In this document: positions 6,463 through 17,163 of the stretch, one piece after another
Numbering within the stretch: the first letter of the stretch is position 1
Layout: the number at the start of each line of letters is the position of its first letter
Assembly: GCF_900215435.1 (NCBI RefSeq)
Contig: NZ_OCMY01000001.1
Location: 3,906,001 to 3,970,000, forward strand
Length of the DNA: 64,000 bases
Source: Candidatus Pantoea floridensis
Lineage (GTDB): Bacteria > Pseudomonadota > Gammaproteobacteria > Enterobacterales > Enterobacteriaceae
Reading direction: 5' to 3'
Made by a program: the position numbers and the translations under genes
The notes under the pieces: generated by a model
Database searches by the model: none
What the model saw: the letters and a program-made list of their open reading frames with translations, nothing else
Told to the model about the DNA's origin: nothing

Positions 6463-7110
6463 ATGCTTTATCAAACGATACGTGCCCAAATGTGGCGAAA
6501 AATTTGGGTGGTAGGCGATTTACACGGTTGCCGCGCCCAACTTGATGCACAGCTTCTGCAGCGCGATTTTGATAAGCAGCAGGATCTCTTACTTTCGGTT
6601 GGCGATTTGATCGATCGCGGGCCAGATAGCCCGGGCTGTTTACAGCTGCTGCAGGAGCCGTGGTTTCGCTGCGTGCGGGGTAACCATGAGCAGATGGCGC
6701 TCGCGGCCCTGGAAGGAAAAGATCAGACGTTATGGATGATGAACGGCGGTGACTGGTTTTGGCAGTTGAAGGGAGCCAGCTTAATTGCGGCGAGACATGC
6801 ATTGAAGCGCTGCGCCGAATTACCCCTCATTCTGCATTTGGATTTGGGGCATCGCGTTGTGGTGATTGCGCATGCTGATTATCCTGCCAGTCACTATGTG
6901 CTAGGGCAGGATGTTGATTGGCAACAGGTGGTATGGAGCCGTGAACGGCTGGGGCACCATCAGCGCGGACGTTCTGCCAACATTGATGGTGCCAGCGACT
7001 TTTATTTCGGCCACACGCCACTGGAACAGCCGCTAAACATCGCAAATCAGCACTATATCGATACCGGCGCGGTATTTGGTAATCACCTTACGCTAGTACA
7101 GCTGCAATAA
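6463..7110 (+). CDS. pphA: Serine/threonine protein phosphatase PphA
   Basis: The 215-residue protein carries the metallophosphatase motifs in order: GDLHG (residues 18-22), GDLIDRG, GNHEQM, and late histidines in IAHADYP and YFGHTPL. These bind two metal ions, usually manganese, that attack phosphoserine or phosphothreonine. E. coli PphA has 218 residues and the same GNHEQMA and HYIDTGAVFG stretches. The longer open frame from 6247 lacks conservation and a ribosome site, so the ATG at 6463 after GGGGAAGA is preferred. It converges with rsmF, as in E. coli. In E. coli, PphA is linked to misfolded-protein signalling. Confidence 0.92.
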   Translation: MLYQTIRAQMWRKIWVVGDLHGCRAQLDAQLLQRDFDKQQDLLLSVGDLIDRGPDSPGCLQLLQEPWFRCVRGNHEQMALAALEGKDQTLWMMNGGDWFWQLKGASLIAARHALKRCAELPLILHLDLGHRVVVIAHADYPASHYVLGQDVDWQQVVWSRERLGHHQRGRSANIDGASDFYFGHTPLEQPLNIANQHYIDTGAVFGNHLTLVQLQ

Positions 7111-7113
7111 CGC

Positions 7114-8538
7114 TTAGCGGAAAAGACGCCCGTCACGCACCAGCTCACGCGGATAGCTATTTTTAATCCGATTGCCGACCTTTTTCGCCAATCCCAACGG
7201 TTGCTGCTGATAGGTGACGATCACTTCATCGCGATTTGGCAACGTATCGGGATGGATATCCTGACCGCGATACCAGGTCTCCGCTTCTGCATCTGTGAGT
7301 GCAAATTCCAGTTCACTACCGGGCTGTGATAACGCGACGACAGCTTCATGTTGCCACCGATAACCTTTCGGGAAGGTCTCCGCCAGCTTGAGGCCGATGC
7401 GCGAGAAGCGTACTTTACCCAGCCAGCTTTCCAGAGCCGAGGGGAACAGCCACAGCTCTTTGTCACGTTGCCACAACGTGTGGTTCTCATCCCAATGCAA
7501 GCCCACTTTTGCTGCAGCCTGTTGCACTTCCGCGCTTAGCTTACGGCTACAGGGCGAGAAAGGCAGTTTGCCAACCTTATAAGTGGGGGCAGGCAACGCG
7601 GGAAGGCGGGCGGTTTTACGCAGGCGCGCAACAAAGAAACCTTCGCTATCGAAGATCTGCGGGAAAACGTGCAGGAATCCTTCCGGTGTCGATGCCTGTT
7701 CCGCGCCGGCAAACAGACCATTAAGTGGGACGATTTCTACTGCGTCGGGATAACGCTGTTGCAACCAGTGAATGACCTGTTGGTTTTCGATCTGATTCAG
7801 CGTGCAGGTGGAGTAGATCAGCGTACCGCCTGGCTGCAACGCGTGGAAAGCGCTATCGATGAGATCGCGCTGGGTATCAGCGATCGCTTCGGTACTGGCC
7901 AGCGACCAGTTGCGCAAGGCGTCAGCATCTTTGCGCACCACGCCTTCGCCGGAGCAGGGCGCATCCAGCAGAATGGCATCGAAGCGTTCCGGTAGCGCCG
8001 CACCAAATACGCGCCCATCGAAATGGGTAAGCGCCACGTTGCTCACGCCGCAGCGGCTAATGTTGGCGTGCAATACCTTAACGCGACTGGCGGAATATTC
8101 ATTAGCCAGAATGGCACCCTCATTGCGCATCAGCGCGGCCATCTGCGTGGTTTTGGAGCCTGGCGCCGCAGCCACATCCATCACCTGACGCGCGTCCGGC
8201 GCGGCATCAAACAGCGCGGTGACCGGCAGCATCGAACTGGCTTCCTGAATGTAGAAAAGTCCGCTGAGGTGTTCCGCGACACTACCCAGCGGCAGCGATT
8301 CATCGTCACGCTCAATCCAGAAGCCTTCGGCACACCATGGAATGGGCGATAAGCGCCAGCCATAATCGGCAGTGCGTGCCAGAAAATCGGCGACGCTAAT
8401 TTTTAAGGTATTAACACGTAAGCTGCGGCGCAGCGGTTGCTGGCTGATGGCGAGAAAACGTTGCAGTTCGGCTTCGTCAGCAAGGCTTACACGCATAAGC
8501 GTGAGAAAATCTTCAGGAAAGCGATCGGACACGAGCAT
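7114..8538 (-). CDS. rsmF: 16S rRNA m5C1407 methyltransferase RsmF
   Basis: The 474-residue protein matches E. coli RsmF (about 480) along its length. The N-terminal part has the NOL1/NOP2/Sun methyltransferase core with SAM motif AAPGSKT (residues 124-130). The two catalytic cysteines are in DAPCSGEG (Cys195) and STCT (Cys245), the latter being the nucleophile. The C-terminal third is the PUA-like RNA-binding part ending [13 protein letters not shown]. The enzyme methylates cytosine 1407 of 16S rRNA in the 30S subunit. The start at 8538 gives [12 protein letters not shown], aligned with the E. coli N-terminus, though the ribosome site is weak. Confidence 0.95.
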   Translation of the reverse strand: MLVSDRFPEDFLTLMRVSLADEAELQRFLAISQQPLRRSLRVNTLKISVADFLARTADYGWRLSPIPWCAEGFWIERDDESLPLGSVAEHLSGLFYIQEASSMLPVTALFDAAPDARQVMDVAAAPGSKTTQMAALMRNEGAILANEYSASRVKVLHANISRCGVSNVALTHFDGRVFGAALPERFDAILLDAPCSGEGVVRKDADALRNWSLASTEAIADTQRDLIDSAFHALQPGGTLIYSTCTLNQIENQQVIHWLQQRYPDAVEIVPLNGLFAGAEQASTPEGFLHVFPQIFDSEGFFVARLRKTARLPALPAPTYKVGKLPFSPCSRKLSAEVQQAAAKVGLHWDENHTLWQRDKELWLFPSALESWLGKVRFSRIGLKLAETFPKGYRWQHEAVVALSQPGSELEFALTDAEAETWYRGQDIHPDTLPNRDEVIVTYQQQPLGLAKKVGNRIKNSYPRELVRDGRLFR

Positions 8539-8582
8539 CTACCGGAAAACAAAATGAGCGCGAAGTGTAACACGCTAAAAAG

Positions 8583-8607
8583 AATCGGGCAGCCAGGCTG
8601 CCCGATT
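8583..8607 (-). terminator. Terminator of letAB
   Basis: An 11-bp stem AATCGGGCAGC/GCTGCCCGATT has a 3-base loop. On the minus strand it is followed by TCTTTTT. It lies between the letB stop and rsmF. Confidence 0.85.
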
Positions 8608-8610
8608 TGC

Positions 8611-11250
8611 TTAAGGTTGATTAGGATCCGGAATTGCCGTGCCCCAATTGCGCCACTCTTTTGGCGCTTCATCCTGCAGCAGGAAGTGCTTGTTGGCGCC
8701 GGCCTGTGGTGCTAACGGCACCGTTGGCGGCGTCGCAAACTGCACGCCGCCACGAATGAACTGCTGGAAAGTACCGGTTTTCAGTACGCCGCCAATCAGG
8801 CCGAAATCAAAGTTATAACCGGACGCCAGCCAGAACACCGAGTTGTTACGCACCAGATGTTGGTATTTCTTGCTGATGCGCAGGGCGATTTGCACACGAT
8901 CCGCCATGTTACCCAGCGAGGTACCGGTAACGGTGCCAACCTCGACGCCACGGAACAGCACAGGTGTACCTACCGATAGCGAGCCGGCTTCGGCGGCATC
9001 AACGTAAATGGTCAGGCCGTTGAGGTAGCGTGAATCGGTGATGGTGCTTTCCTGCAGTTCAAACGTACGTGCGGGTGCACCTTTGCCCGGGTCGACGTTA
9101 ACGTAAGGCTGCAGCAGCGTTTCCAGATGATTAACACCCGCCGGAGAAATCTCAGGTGACACCACCGAGAAACGACTGCCGATACGCGCGAAATCCTGCA
9201 CGTACTCCGGATAAAGTACCGCTTTTGCCACCACCTGATTGTTATCCGCACTCAGCGCCAGCGATTCAACCTGACCGATGTTAATGCCGAGATAACGAAT
9301 CGGCATCCCGGCCGCCAGTTTGCTGGCATCAAAAGTATGTAAGGTGATCTGGCTGCCGACGGCACGCGCCGCGGTTTCTGATGGATAAAGCACACGTTTC
9401 ACGCCTTTCGCTGCCTGCGCGCCGGTGAGATTATCGAAGCTGATGGCCCCTTTCAGCGCCCGGTTGAGCGGCGAAGCCTGCACGGTTAAGCCGCTACCGT
9501 TGAGTTGGACTTTTGCACCGCCTTCGGCCCAGAACACGCTCTCACTGGTCAGTAACTTGCGATACTGCGGTTGGATGTGAATTGAGATTTCAAAGGCATC
9601 TGTGCGCGGTACGACATCAACCACTTCACCGACCTGGAATTTACGATAAAGCAGCACCGATCCCGCCTGCACGTCCGGCAAACTGTTAGCAGTGAGTTTC
9701 AGCGTAGTCGGTGGCTGCTCTCCGACAATGCCTTCTTCCGCACGTTCTGCGTCGGCATATAAAGGGTAACGGTTTGATGGGTTACCTTTCGCGCCCGGGA
9801 TCAGGCGAATTCCGCCATCGACCCATTCGCGCGCGCTCGCGCCCAGCACCTGCATCCCATCGAGGCCAAACTTCACGTCGAGGCGGCTATTCACCACAAA
9901 TTTACTGTCAGCGTGGACCAGCTGACGGTGTTCCGGATTGATAGCCGCCACAAAACTGATGCCGTCTTCGTCCAGAGAGCGTGAGATGACCTGGCCAATC
10001 TTCATGCCGTACAGCATGACTGGCTGACCAGCATCAATACCATAGGTTTCCGGTGCACTCAGTTTAACCGTGAGCACATCCGGTTTCTGCAGCAGGGTTT
10101 CGCTGGCGGGCAGCACGGTGAAATGATCCTGTGGCTCACCTTCGCCGGGCACCAGTTCAAAGGTGTTGCCCGTCAACAGACTACTCAAATTGGTGTCAGT
10201 CAGGCTGATTTTAGGGGTGCGCATCTCGATACGCGTCCCGCTGCGCATCAGGCCGGTTACCGAAGGATCCACCGTCAGTTCGCCCGTGACTTTGCCGCCA
10301 TCCAGCAGATTAAGTTTGGTTAAGGTGCCGACTTCCAATCCCTGATACATCAGCGGCGTACTGTCTGCTTTAAGGTTGTTGCCGCTCGGCAGATCCAGCT
10401 GGACCTGCACGCCTCGCTGGCTTCGAGCCAGATCGGGATAGAGTTGATAGGTTTCATCAACCTTGGCCTGCTGGCCGTCATTCGGCGAATCGAAGGCAAT
10501 CGCGCCATTGACTAACGCGGCTAAACTCTCCAGCTTCACTTTGGCACCGCTCAGGCTGACGTCCGCATCTACGCCCGAGACATTCCAGAAGCGGCTCTGC
10601 TTCTTCACCAGATTGATAAAGCGACGCTCAATCAGCACATCGATAGTTACCCCATCGGTGCTGTTATTCAGGCTGTAATCATAAACACGGCCTACCGGAA
10701 TTTTGCGGTAATAGACCAAAGAACCGGTGTTGAGCGAACCCAGATCCGGCGCGCGCAAGTGGATCAGGAGTTCACCGGTATTGACGCGATATTTCGGTTG
10801 GGTATCAAGCGCAGTGAAGTGATCGCTCTCTTTACCTTTGCCCGGCATCATACCGATGTAGTTACCGCCTACCAGAGCATCAAGCCCGGACACGCCTGCC
10901 AGCGATGCCTTTGGCGTGACGAGCCAGAACTGGGTGTCTTCACGCAGCGCATCACGCATATCGCTTTTGATACTGGCCTTAATCTGGATGCTGCGATAAT
11001 CATCGCTCAGCACGATGCCTTGCACCGTGCCCACTTCCACACCTTGATAACGGATCGGCGTACGACCCGGCACAATCCCATCGGCGGTCTGGAAGTTTAT
11101 GGTGATCGTCGTACCGCGCTCCTGATAATTGGTCCATAGCAGCCAGCCAGCAATCAGCAGGGCGATAATAGGCAATAACCAGAACGGCGAAATCTTGCGC
11201 TTATTGCGCAGATTGGCGCTAGTCGGTGTAGTCGGCGTTTCCTGTTGCAT
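8611..11250 (-). CDS. letB: Intermembrane lipid transport protein LetB (seven MCE domains)
   Basis: The 879-residue protein has one N-terminal inner-membrane helix ([17 protein letters not shown]) and then repeated MCE domains. Each is marked by the recurring phrase GxPxxYxGxxVGxV, for example [43 protein letters not shown] and [14 protein letters not shown]. In E. coli LetB forms a hexameric tunnel of seven stacked MCE rings that spans the periplasm and carries lipids between the membranes. The start at 11250 matches the E. coli N-terminus; an ATG six bases earlier is also possible. It overlaps the end of letA by 32 bp, so translation is probably coupled. Confidence 0.95.
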   Translation of the reverse strand: MQQETPTTPTSANLRNKRKISPFWLLPIIALLIAGWLLWTNYQERGTTITINFQTADGIVPGRTPIRYQGVEVGTVQGIVLSDDYRSIQIKASIKSDMRDALREDTQFWLVTPKASLAGVSGLDALVGGNYIGMMPGKGKESDHFTALDTQPKYRVNTGELLIHLRAPDLGSLNTGSLVYYRKIPVGRVYDYSLNNSTDGVTIDVLIERRFINLVKKQSRFWNVSGVDADVSLSGAKVKLESLAALVNGAIAFDSPNDGQQAKVDETYQLYPDLARSQRGVQVQLDLPSGNNLKADSTPLMYQGLEVGTLTKLNLLDGGKVTGELTVDPSVTGLMRSGTRIEMRTPKISLTDTNLSSLLTGNTFELVPGEGEPQDHFTVLPASETLLQKPDVLTVKLSAPETYGIDAGQPVMLYGMKIGQVISRSLDEDGISFVAAINPEHRQLVHADSKFVVNSRLDVKFGLDGMQVLGASAREWVDGGIRLIPGAKGNPSNRYPLYADAERAEEGIVGEQPPTTLKLTANSLPDVQAGSVLLYRKFQVGEVVDVVPRTDAFEISIHIQPQYRKLLTSESVFWAEGGAKVQLNGSGLTVQASPLNRALKGAISFDNLTGAQAAKGVKRVLYPSETAARAVGSQITLHTFDASKLAAGMPIRYLGINIGQVESLALSADNNQVVAKAVLYPEYVQDFARIGSRFSVVSPEISPAGVNHLETLLQPYVNVDPGKGAPARTFELQESTITDSRYLNGLTIYVDAAEAGSLSVGTPVLFRGVEVGTVTGTSLGNMADRVQIALRISKKYQHLVRNNSVFWLASGYNFDFGLIGGVLKTGTFQQFIRGGVQFATPPTVPLAPQAGANKHFLLQDEAPKEWRNWGTAIPDPNQP

Positions 11251-12463
11251 GTGCATCCCAGATCAGGCGGCTATCAAGCCACTCTACAGCCATAATGGTC
11301 AGGATCACGGCGGAGCCAAAATAGAAGGCGGCCGGTCCCATGGTAAAAGCCAGAAGCTGATCGCGATTGACCAGCGACATGGTTAACGCAATGACAAACA
11401 GATCCAGCATCGACCAGCGGCCCACCCAGGTTACGGCGCGCAGCAGACGAATGCGGGTTTTTATGCCCTGTTCGCATTTGAAATGGATGCTGAGTAGCAA
11501 GGTCAACATCACTAACACTTTGGTAAACGGCACCAGAATACTGGCGATAAACACCACTGCAGCAACGGGCACATTTCCGGATGCCAAACCAAGAATACCG
11601 GAGAAGATGGTATCTTCGCGACGCGCCCCGTTAACGTAAACCACTGAGATCGGTAACAGGTTGGCAGGGATCAGCAGCACAATCGAGGCAATCAACGCGG
11701 CCCAGGATTTCTGCAGACTGTGGCGGCGGCGATAATCAAGTGGCGTGTGACAACGTGTGCAGCGGCCACGCTCATCGGGTGTGCCAGTTTGATGGCAATT
11801 AAGGCATACCTGCCACTCTTCCGGCGGCGAGGTCGGCATGGATTGGGGATAATAGTGTTCCCATAGCTGCTCAACGTTAAGATGAATCAGCGTCAGCAGA
11901 CTCAGCACCGTCAGTGCGATATAAGCCACTAAACCATAACCGACTTCCAGCGCGGCATAATCCTGCACCTTTATCGACGCCACCGCCACGCCGACCAGAT
12001 AGATATCCAGCATCACCCACTCTTTCAGCTTATCCAGCATCAAGAGCACCGGGCGAAGATTCATGCCGAGGGCGTTGCCGATCCACAAATAAATAATGCC
12101 AGCTACCAGCGTGACCGGCGCGCCAATGGTACAAAACGCCACCATTGAGGCGGTGAGGGTATTGCCCTGCTGCGCCATCTGAATCACGCCTTCCAGCAGG
12201 CTGGCATTAATTCGCATGCCGAGCAGGCGGATATCCACCAACGGCAAGCTGAAGGCGAAAGGCATTAACACGATCATCACCACCGCCATGGCGGTGAGGC
12301 GCGTCATTGACCAATCACGACCACTTTGGATTTGAGCATGACAGCGGGGGCAGTAGGCTGTCTGATGCGATTTCACATCCGGTAAGGAAAAAAGGGTATC
12401 GCATTGCGGACAACGCTGATAACGTGCGTGGGGCAACGTCTGGCTGATAGCGTGAATTTTCAT
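11219..12463 (-). CDS. letA: Lipid transport membrane protein LetA (PqiA family)
   Basis: The 414-residue PqiA-family protein has two repeated halves. Each starts with a zinc-ribbon-like cluster (CPQCDTLF with CPRC near residues 18-41; CLNCHQTG with CTRC near 217-240), followed by about four membrane helices. LETHAL-free phrases such as MLDIYLVG and MLDLFVIAL occur in both halves. LetA works with LetB in moving lipids between inner and outer membrane and is thought to load or unload the LetB tunnel. letA precedes letB in one operon. E. coli LetA has 427 residues, the difference lying at the N-terminus. Confidence 0.93.
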   Translation of the reverse strand: MKIHAISQTLPHARYQRCPQCDTLFSLPDVKSHQTAYCPRCHAQIQSGRDWSMTRLTAMAVVMIVLMPFAFSLPLVDIRLLGMRINASLLEGVIQMAQQGNTLTASMVAFCTIGAPVTLVAGIIYLWIGNALGMNLRPVLLMLDKLKEWVMLDIYLVGVAVASIKVQDYAALEVGYGLVAYIALTVLSLLTLIHLNVEQLWEHYYPQSMPTSPPEEWQVCLNCHQTGTPDERGRCTRCHTPLDYRRRHSLQKSWAALIASIVLLIPANLLPISVVYVNGARREDTIFSGILGLASGNVPVAAVVFIASILVPFTKVLVMLTLLLSIHFKCEQGIKTRIRLLRAVTWVGRWSMLDLFVIALTMSLVNRDQLLAFTMGPAAFYFGSAVILTIMAVEWLDSRLIWDAHATGNADYTD

Positions 12464-12680
12464 AGGTGACGCAAGTGCCCATCGTTCGTTACGGTTACCG
12501 GCATGCTGAGCAGAGCAAATCTGCCTGCAACATTCAGTGGTACAAGAATAGTCTTATCCACCGAATGCTAAGGGTATAGTAACTAACAGAATGATTCACC
12601 TGATGCGCCTGGATTATTAGTGCTTATTTTAACAACTGAGTGACAGTAAGGTCACCCCAGTGATGAGTTATGGTTAAACA

Positions 12681-13181
12681 ATGAACAAAAAAGCTTTTTA
12701 CGAGGAATTGAATCGCGATGTCCGCGCCTTGTTGGCGGGTGAAACCTCGTTCCTGGCCGCGCTCGGCAACTGCAGTGCGCTGCTATTTGAACGCCTCGAG
12801 GGCGTGAATTGGGCAGGATTCTATTTGCTTACTGAGCCGAATACGCTGGTACTGGGGCCATTTCAGGGCAAAATTGCCTGTGTGCGTATTCCGGTGGGCA
12901 AAGGCGTGTGCGGTACGGCGGTGGCCGAAGACAAAGTGCAGCTTGTTGAAGACGTGCATGCATTTCCTGGACACATTGCCTGTGACGCAGCCAGCAATGC
13001 AGAAATCGTGATTCCTCTGAAAGTAAATGGCACCCTCGTAGGTGTTTTAGACATTGATAGTACGGTTTATTCTCGCTTCGATAGCGAGGATGAAGCGGGG
13101 CTGGTGGCCCTTACCGACGGGCTTTGTGAAGTGCTGGCGGGCAGCGACATCGTAAAATTTATTCAGCTGACGCACAGCTAA
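12681..13181 (+). CDS. msrC: Free methionine-(R)-sulfoxide reductase (fRMsr)
   Basis: The 166-residue protein is a single GAF domain. It has the three cysteines of the fRMsr family, at residues 67 (IACVRIP), 77 (KGVCGTA) and 101 (HIACDA), used for catalysis and disulfide exchange. It reduces free methionine R-sulfoxide in the cytoplasm and is recycled by thioredoxin. The 218-bp gap from divergent letA should hold both promoters. proQ follows after about 96 bp on the same strand, as in E. coli. Confidence 0.93.
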   Translation: MNKKAFYEELNRDVRALLAGETSFLAALGNCSALLFERLEGVNWAGFYLLTEPNTLVLGPFQGKIACVRIPVGKGVCGTAVAEDKVQLVEDVHAFPGHIACDAASNAEIVIPLKVNGTLVGVLDIDSTVYSRFDSEDEAGLVALTDGLCEVLAGSDIVKFIQLTHS

Positions 13182-13277
13182 TCGACTGGATCACATAGCA
13201 TTTGGCGATGTTGTCATTATAATGTCGCCTGTTCATGCCTGCTCTGGTCGGCAAATCCGTTGTAATCAGGAAATTTC

Positions 13278-13955
13278 ATGGAAAATCAACCTAAGTTGAA
13301 TAGCAGTAAAGAAGTCATCGCCTTTTTGGCGGAGCGTTTTCCGCAATGCTTTAGCGCCGAAGGCGAGGCGCGTCCGCTCAAAATCGGCATTTTTCAAGAT
13401 CTGGTCGAGCGTGTTCAAGGCGAACTGAGCCTGAGCAAGACGCAACTGCGTTCTGCCTTACGTCTATATACCTCTAGCTGGCGTTATCTTTATGGCATCA
13501 AAGCCGGTGCCATTCGTGTTGATCTCGACGGTAACGCCTGTGGCGTGCTGGATGAGCAACATGTAGAACATGCGCGCAAGCAACTGGAAGAAGCCAAAGC
13601 TCGCGTGCAGGCGCAGCGCGATCAGCAGAAAGCGAAAAAGCGTGAAGCCGGTGAAGAGACCGCTGAACGTCGTCCGCGTAAACCTGCTCCGCGTAAAGCT
13701 GCCGCAGGCGATGCGCCGCGTCAGCCACGTCCTCAGGCGCCGCGTGCGGCCACTGCCGAACGTAAGCCTGCGCAGCAGCCACGTGCTAAACCTGTCACTG
13801 ATACCTCAACATTGCAACCCGGCCAGAATATCAAGGTGACTGCAGGCAAAGGTGCAATGGACGCTACCATTCTTGAAATCACCAAAGATGGCGTTCGGGT
13901 TCAGCTCGCTTCCGGCATGGCAATGATTGTGCGCGCAGAACATTTGCAGTTCTGA
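13278..13955 (+). CDS. proQ: RNA chaperone ProQ
   Basis: The 225-residue protein has three parts. Residues 1-120 form the FinO/ProQ RNA-binding domain ([31 protein letters not shown]). Residues about 120-175 are a Lys/Arg/Ala/Pro-rich linker. Residues about 178-225 are the Tudor-like C-terminal domain ([20 protein letters not shown]). ProQ binds many small RNAs and mRNA 3' ends and was first known for its effect on the osmotic transporter ProP. The linker is longer in basic Pro-Arg-Lys repeats than I recall for E. coli. prc follows 19 bp later. Confidence 0.95.
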   Translation: MENQPKLNSSKEVIAFLAERFPQCFSAEGEARPLKIGIFQDLVERVQGELSLSKTQLRSALRLYTSSWRYLYGIKAGAIRVDLDGNACGVLDEQHVEHARKQLEEAKARVQAQRDQQKAKKREAGEETAERRPRKPAPRKAAAGDAPRQPRPQAPRAATAERKPAQQPRAKPVTDTSTLQPGQNIKVTAGKGAMDATILEITKDGVRVQLASGMAMIVRAEHLQF

Positions 13956-13974
13956 AACGGAGGCTGACCCTGGC

Positions 13975-16014
13975 ATGAACAATATTTTCAAGATCGGTAT
14001 GATCGCGGGCCTGCTATTGGCAGGCCCCACCTTTGGCGCAGATAACATTACGCGTGCCGACCAGATTCCACAGCTACATGAAGACCCGCAGCATCCAACC
14101 GTCAGTGAACGCGTTACCTCGCGCTTTACCCGTTCCCACTATCGCCAATTCGATTTGAATCAGGACTTTTCAGCGAAAATTTTTGATCGCTACCTGAATC
14201 TGCTCGATTACAGCCATAACGTGCTGCTGGCATCGGATATCGCGCAATACGCTGATAAAAAAAACACCGTGGGCGATGAGTTCCGCAGCGGTAAGCTGGA
14301 TGTGTTTTACGATCTCTACAATCTGGCGCAGAAACGTCGCTTCGAGCGCTATCAATATGCGCTGAGTGTTCTGAATCGCCCTATGAATTTCACCGGCAAT
14401 GACACCATTGACATTGACCGAGCAAAATCGCCCTGGCCGAAAAGCGTTGATGAGCTGAATGCGCTGTGGGATGCCAAAGTAAAATACGATGAACTGAGCC
14501 TGAAATTGGCCGGTAAAGATGAAAAAGATATCCGTGAAACGCTGACCAAGCGTTACAACTTTGCCATCCGTCGTTTGGCGCAAAGCAATAGTGAAGATGT
14601 GTTCCAGCTGGCGATGACCGCGTTTGCGCATGAAATCGATCCGCACACGAACTATCTTTCACCGCGCAATACCGAGCAATTCAATACTGAGATGAGCCTG
14701 TCTCTGGAGGGGATTGGTGCGGTGCTGCAGATGGATGACGATTACACCGTAATCAACTCGATGGTGGCGGGTGGACCTGCTGCGAAGAGTAAATCGATCA
14801 CCGTTGGCGATCGTATCGTTGGCGTTGGTCAGCCGGGCAAACCGATGGAAGATGTTATCGGCTGGCGTTTGGACGATGTGGTTTCCAAAATTAAAGGACC
14901 GAAGGGCAGTAAAGTGCGTCTTGAAGTCCTGCCTGCGGGTAAAGGGACCAAAACCCGAACGGTCACGCTGACGCGTGAGAAAATCCGTCTGGAAGATCGT
15001 GCCGTAAAAGGGACCGTGCATAACGTCGGTAAAGAGAAAGTCGGCGTACTGGATATTCCAGGCTTCTACGTTGGTCTGACTGACGACGTAAAAGTACAGC
15101 TGCAGAAACTGCAAAAGCAGAACGTCGACAGCATCGTGATTGATCTCCGTACTAACGGTGGCGGCGCGTTGACCGAAGCGGTTTCCCTGTCGGGTCTGTT
15201 TATTCCGAGTGGTCCGGTGGTACAGGTGCGTGATAACAATGGCCGTGTGCGTCAGGACAGCGATAACGACGGGATTGTGTATTACAAAGGTCCGCTGGTC
15301 GTACTGGTGGACCGCTTCAGCGCCTCCGCATCTGAAATCTTTGCCGCGGCGATGCAGGATTATGGCCGAGCACTGATTGTCGGCGAACCGACTTTCGGTA
15401 AAGGTACCGTGCAGCAATACCGTTCACTGAACCGAATTTACGATCAGATGTTGCGTCCAGAGTGGCCAGCGTTAGGTTCCGTGCAGTACACCATTCAGAA
15501 GTTCTATCGCATCAACGGTGGCAGTACACAGCGCAAGGGCGTTACGCCTGATCTGCTGATGCCCACCGGCGTAGAGGCTGCAGAAACGGGTGAGAAGTTT
15601 GAGGACAATGCACTTCCATGGGACAGCGTAAATGCGGCCAGTTATACCAAAACCGGCGATATCGCGCCGCTGGTACCGCAGCTGACCAAAGAGCATGCAG
15701 ACCGCATCGCGAAAGATCGTGAATTCCAATACATCATGAAAGATATTGCACGCTTTGATGCCATGAAGGACAAGCGTAATATCGTGTCGCTCAATCTTGC
15801 CCAGCGTGAGAAAGAGAACCACGAAGATGATGCATTACGTCTGGAGCGTATTAACGCGCGTTATCAGGCGGAAGGCAAAGCACCGCTTAAGAGCATTGAA
15901 GATCTGCCGAAAGACTACAAAGAACCCGATCCGTATTTAGATGAAACGGTGAAAATCGCTAACGATATGGCGCAGCTGGAAAAAAATCAGCCGGCAGCCG
16001 AAGCAGCGAAATAA
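13975..16014 (+). CDS. prc: Carboxy-terminal processing protease Prc (Tsp)
   Basis: The 679-residue precursor has a signal peptide of about 21 residues (MNNIFKIGMIAGLLLAGPTF, cleaved after GA). A central PDZ domain covers about 230-320. The protease core has the catalytic pair Ser451 (FSASASEIF) and Lys476 (TFGKGTVQQ). It degrades periplasmic proteins from nonpolar C-termini, including SsrA-tagged products, and with NlpI controls the murein endopeptidase MepS. The upstream extension of the frame to 13927 overlaps proQ and lacks conservation, so the ATG at 13975, 11 bases after GGAGG, is used. proQ-prc is an operon in E. coli. Confidence 0.95.
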   Translation: MNNIFKIGMIAGLLLAGPTFGADNITRADQIPQLHEDPQHPTVSERVTSRFTRSHYRQFDLNQDFSAKIFDRYLNLLDYSHNVLLASDIAQYADKKNTVGDEFRSGKLDVFYDLYNLAQKRRFERYQYALSVLNRPMNFTGNDTIDIDRAKSPWPKSVDELNALWDAKVKYDELSLKLAGKDEKDIRETLTKRYNFAIRRLAQSNSEDVFQLAMTAFAHEIDPHTNYLSPRNTEQFNTEMSLSLEGIGAVLQMDDDYTVINSMVAGGPAAKSKSITVGDRIVGVGQPGKPMEDVIGWRLDDVVSKIKGPKGSKVRLEVLPAGKGTKTRTVTLTREKIRLEDRAVKGTVHNVGKEKVGVLDIPGFYVGLTDDVKVQLQKLQKQNVDSIVIDLRTNGGGALTEAVSLSGLFIPSGPVVQVRDNNGRVRQDSDNDGIVYYKGPLVVLVDRFSASASEIFAAAMQDYGRALIVGEPTFGKGTVQQYRSLNRIYDQMLRPEWPALGSVQYTIQKFYRINGGSTQRKGVTPDLLMPTGVEAAETGEKFEDNALPWDSVNAASYTKTGDIAPLVPQLTKEHADRIAKDREFQYIMKDIARFDAMKDKRNIVSLNLAQREKENHEDDALRLERINARYQAEGKAPLKSIEDLPKDYKEPDPYLDETVKIANDMAQLEKNQPAAEAAK

Positions 16015-16032
16015 TCCTTTGGCTTGAAATCA

Positions 16033-16058
16033 GCACCGCTCCGGCGGTGCTTTTTTTT
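16033..16058 (+). terminator. Terminator of proQ-prc
   Basis: GCACCGC and GCGGTGC form a 7-bp stem with a 4-base loop and eight T follow. Confidence 0.9.
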
Positions 16059-16233
16059 GCGTGAGAATTATTTTCTACTGGATGGCACGCACTGAATTGC
16101 GCAGGCTGCCATCTAATGTAAAGTTATGTCTTTTTAGGCACTTAAAGATTAAGGTTGCTTGAAATGCGTGGCAATGACCATAGGATAGGTATCCGCGCAT
16201 GAGCGCGTGAACAACTGAGGAAGAATAACGTTT

Positions 16234-17115
16234 ATGATGCGTATTGCTCTTTTCCTGCTCACCAACCTGGCGGTGATGTTGGTATTCGGACTGATATTAA
16301 GTCTGACAGGAATCCAGTCAAGCAGTGTTCAGGGCCTGATGATTATGGCAGGTCTGTTTGGCTTTGGCGGTGCGTTTGTTTCACTGCTGATGTCCAAATG
16401 GATGGCGTTACGATCCGTTGGCGGTGAAGTCATTGAACAACCCCGTAATGAGACGGAACGCTGGCTGATGAATACCGTTGGCCGCCAGGCTCAGCAGGCC
16501 GGCATTGCGATGCCGCAGGTGGCAATTTATCACGCGCCGGATATCAATGCTTTTGCTACTGGTGCGCGCCGCGATGCTTCGCTGGTTGCCGTTTCTACCG
16601 GACTGCTGCAAAACATGAGTCGTGATGAAGCGGAAGCGGTCTTGGCGCATGAAATTGCCCATATCGCCAACGGTGACATGATTACCATGACACTAATTCA
16701 GGGTGTGGTGAACACCTTTGTTATCTTCATCTCGCGCATTCTTGCGCAAATCGCTTCGGGCTTCCTGTCCGGTAATCGCGATGGTGAAGAGAGCGGGAAC
16801 GGTAATCCAATGGTTTATTTCGCCGTCTCGATGGTGCTAGAGCTGCTGTTCGGTTTCCTCGCCAGCCTGATTACCATGTGGTTCTCACGTCACCGTGAAT
16901 TCCACGCTGATGCAGGTTCTGCGAAGCTCGTGGGGCGTGAGAAGATGATTGCGGCGCTGCAGCGTCTGAAAACCAGCTACGAGCCGCAGGAACCGAGTAG
17001 CATGATGGCGTTTTGCATTAACGGCAAAAACAAATCGTTGAGTGAGTTATTCATGTCACATCCGCCGCTTGATAAGCGTATCGAAGCGTTGCGTACGGGT
17101 GAATACCTCAAGTAA
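16234..17115 (+). CDS. htpX: Inner-membrane metalloprotease HtpX
   Basis: The 293-residue protein has two N-terminal membrane helices (about 5-25 and 35-55), the zinc motif HEIAH (His139, Glu140, His143), two further hydrophobic segments (about 155-178 and 193-215) and the third zinc ligand Glu222 in REFHADAGS. It cleaves misfolded or unassembled membrane proteins on the cytoplasmic side and works alongside FtsH. E. coli HtpX also has 293 residues and is induced through CpxR. The 175-bp upstream gap has only one GTAAA half-site, so Cpx control is not shown by the sequence. Confidence 0.95.
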   Translation: MMRIALFLLTNLAVMLVFGLILSLTGIQSSSVQGLMIMAGLFGFGGAFVSLLMSKWMALRSVGGEVIEQPRNETERWLMNTVGRQAQQAGIAMPQVAIYHAPDINAFATGARRDASLVAVSTGLLQNMSRDEAEAVLAHEIAHIANGDMITMTLIQGVVNTFVIFISRILAQIASGFLSGNRDGEESGNGNPMVYFAVSMVLELLFGFLASLITMWFSRHREFHADAGSAKLVGREKMIAALQRLKTSYEPQEPSSMMAFCINGKNKSLSELFMSHPPLDKRIEALRTGEYLK

Positions 17116-17131
17116 TTGCGATTTATTGCAG

Positions 17132-17160
17132 AACAAGGGCGCTTAACGGCGCCCTTGTTA
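17132..17160. terminator. Shared terminator of htpX and yebQ
   Basis: AACAAGGGCGC and GCGCCCTTGTT form an 11-bp stem between the two convergent genes. Confidence 0.85.
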
Positions 17161-17163
17161 TTT

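Noticed and set aside
14659..15417. 252-codon ORF antisense to prc
   Set aside because: It is fully antisense to the well-conserved PDZ and protease region; composition typical of a shadow frame.
16118..16127. CpxR box ahead of htpX
   Set aside because: Only one GTAAA half-site is present at 16118; the second half is degenerate.
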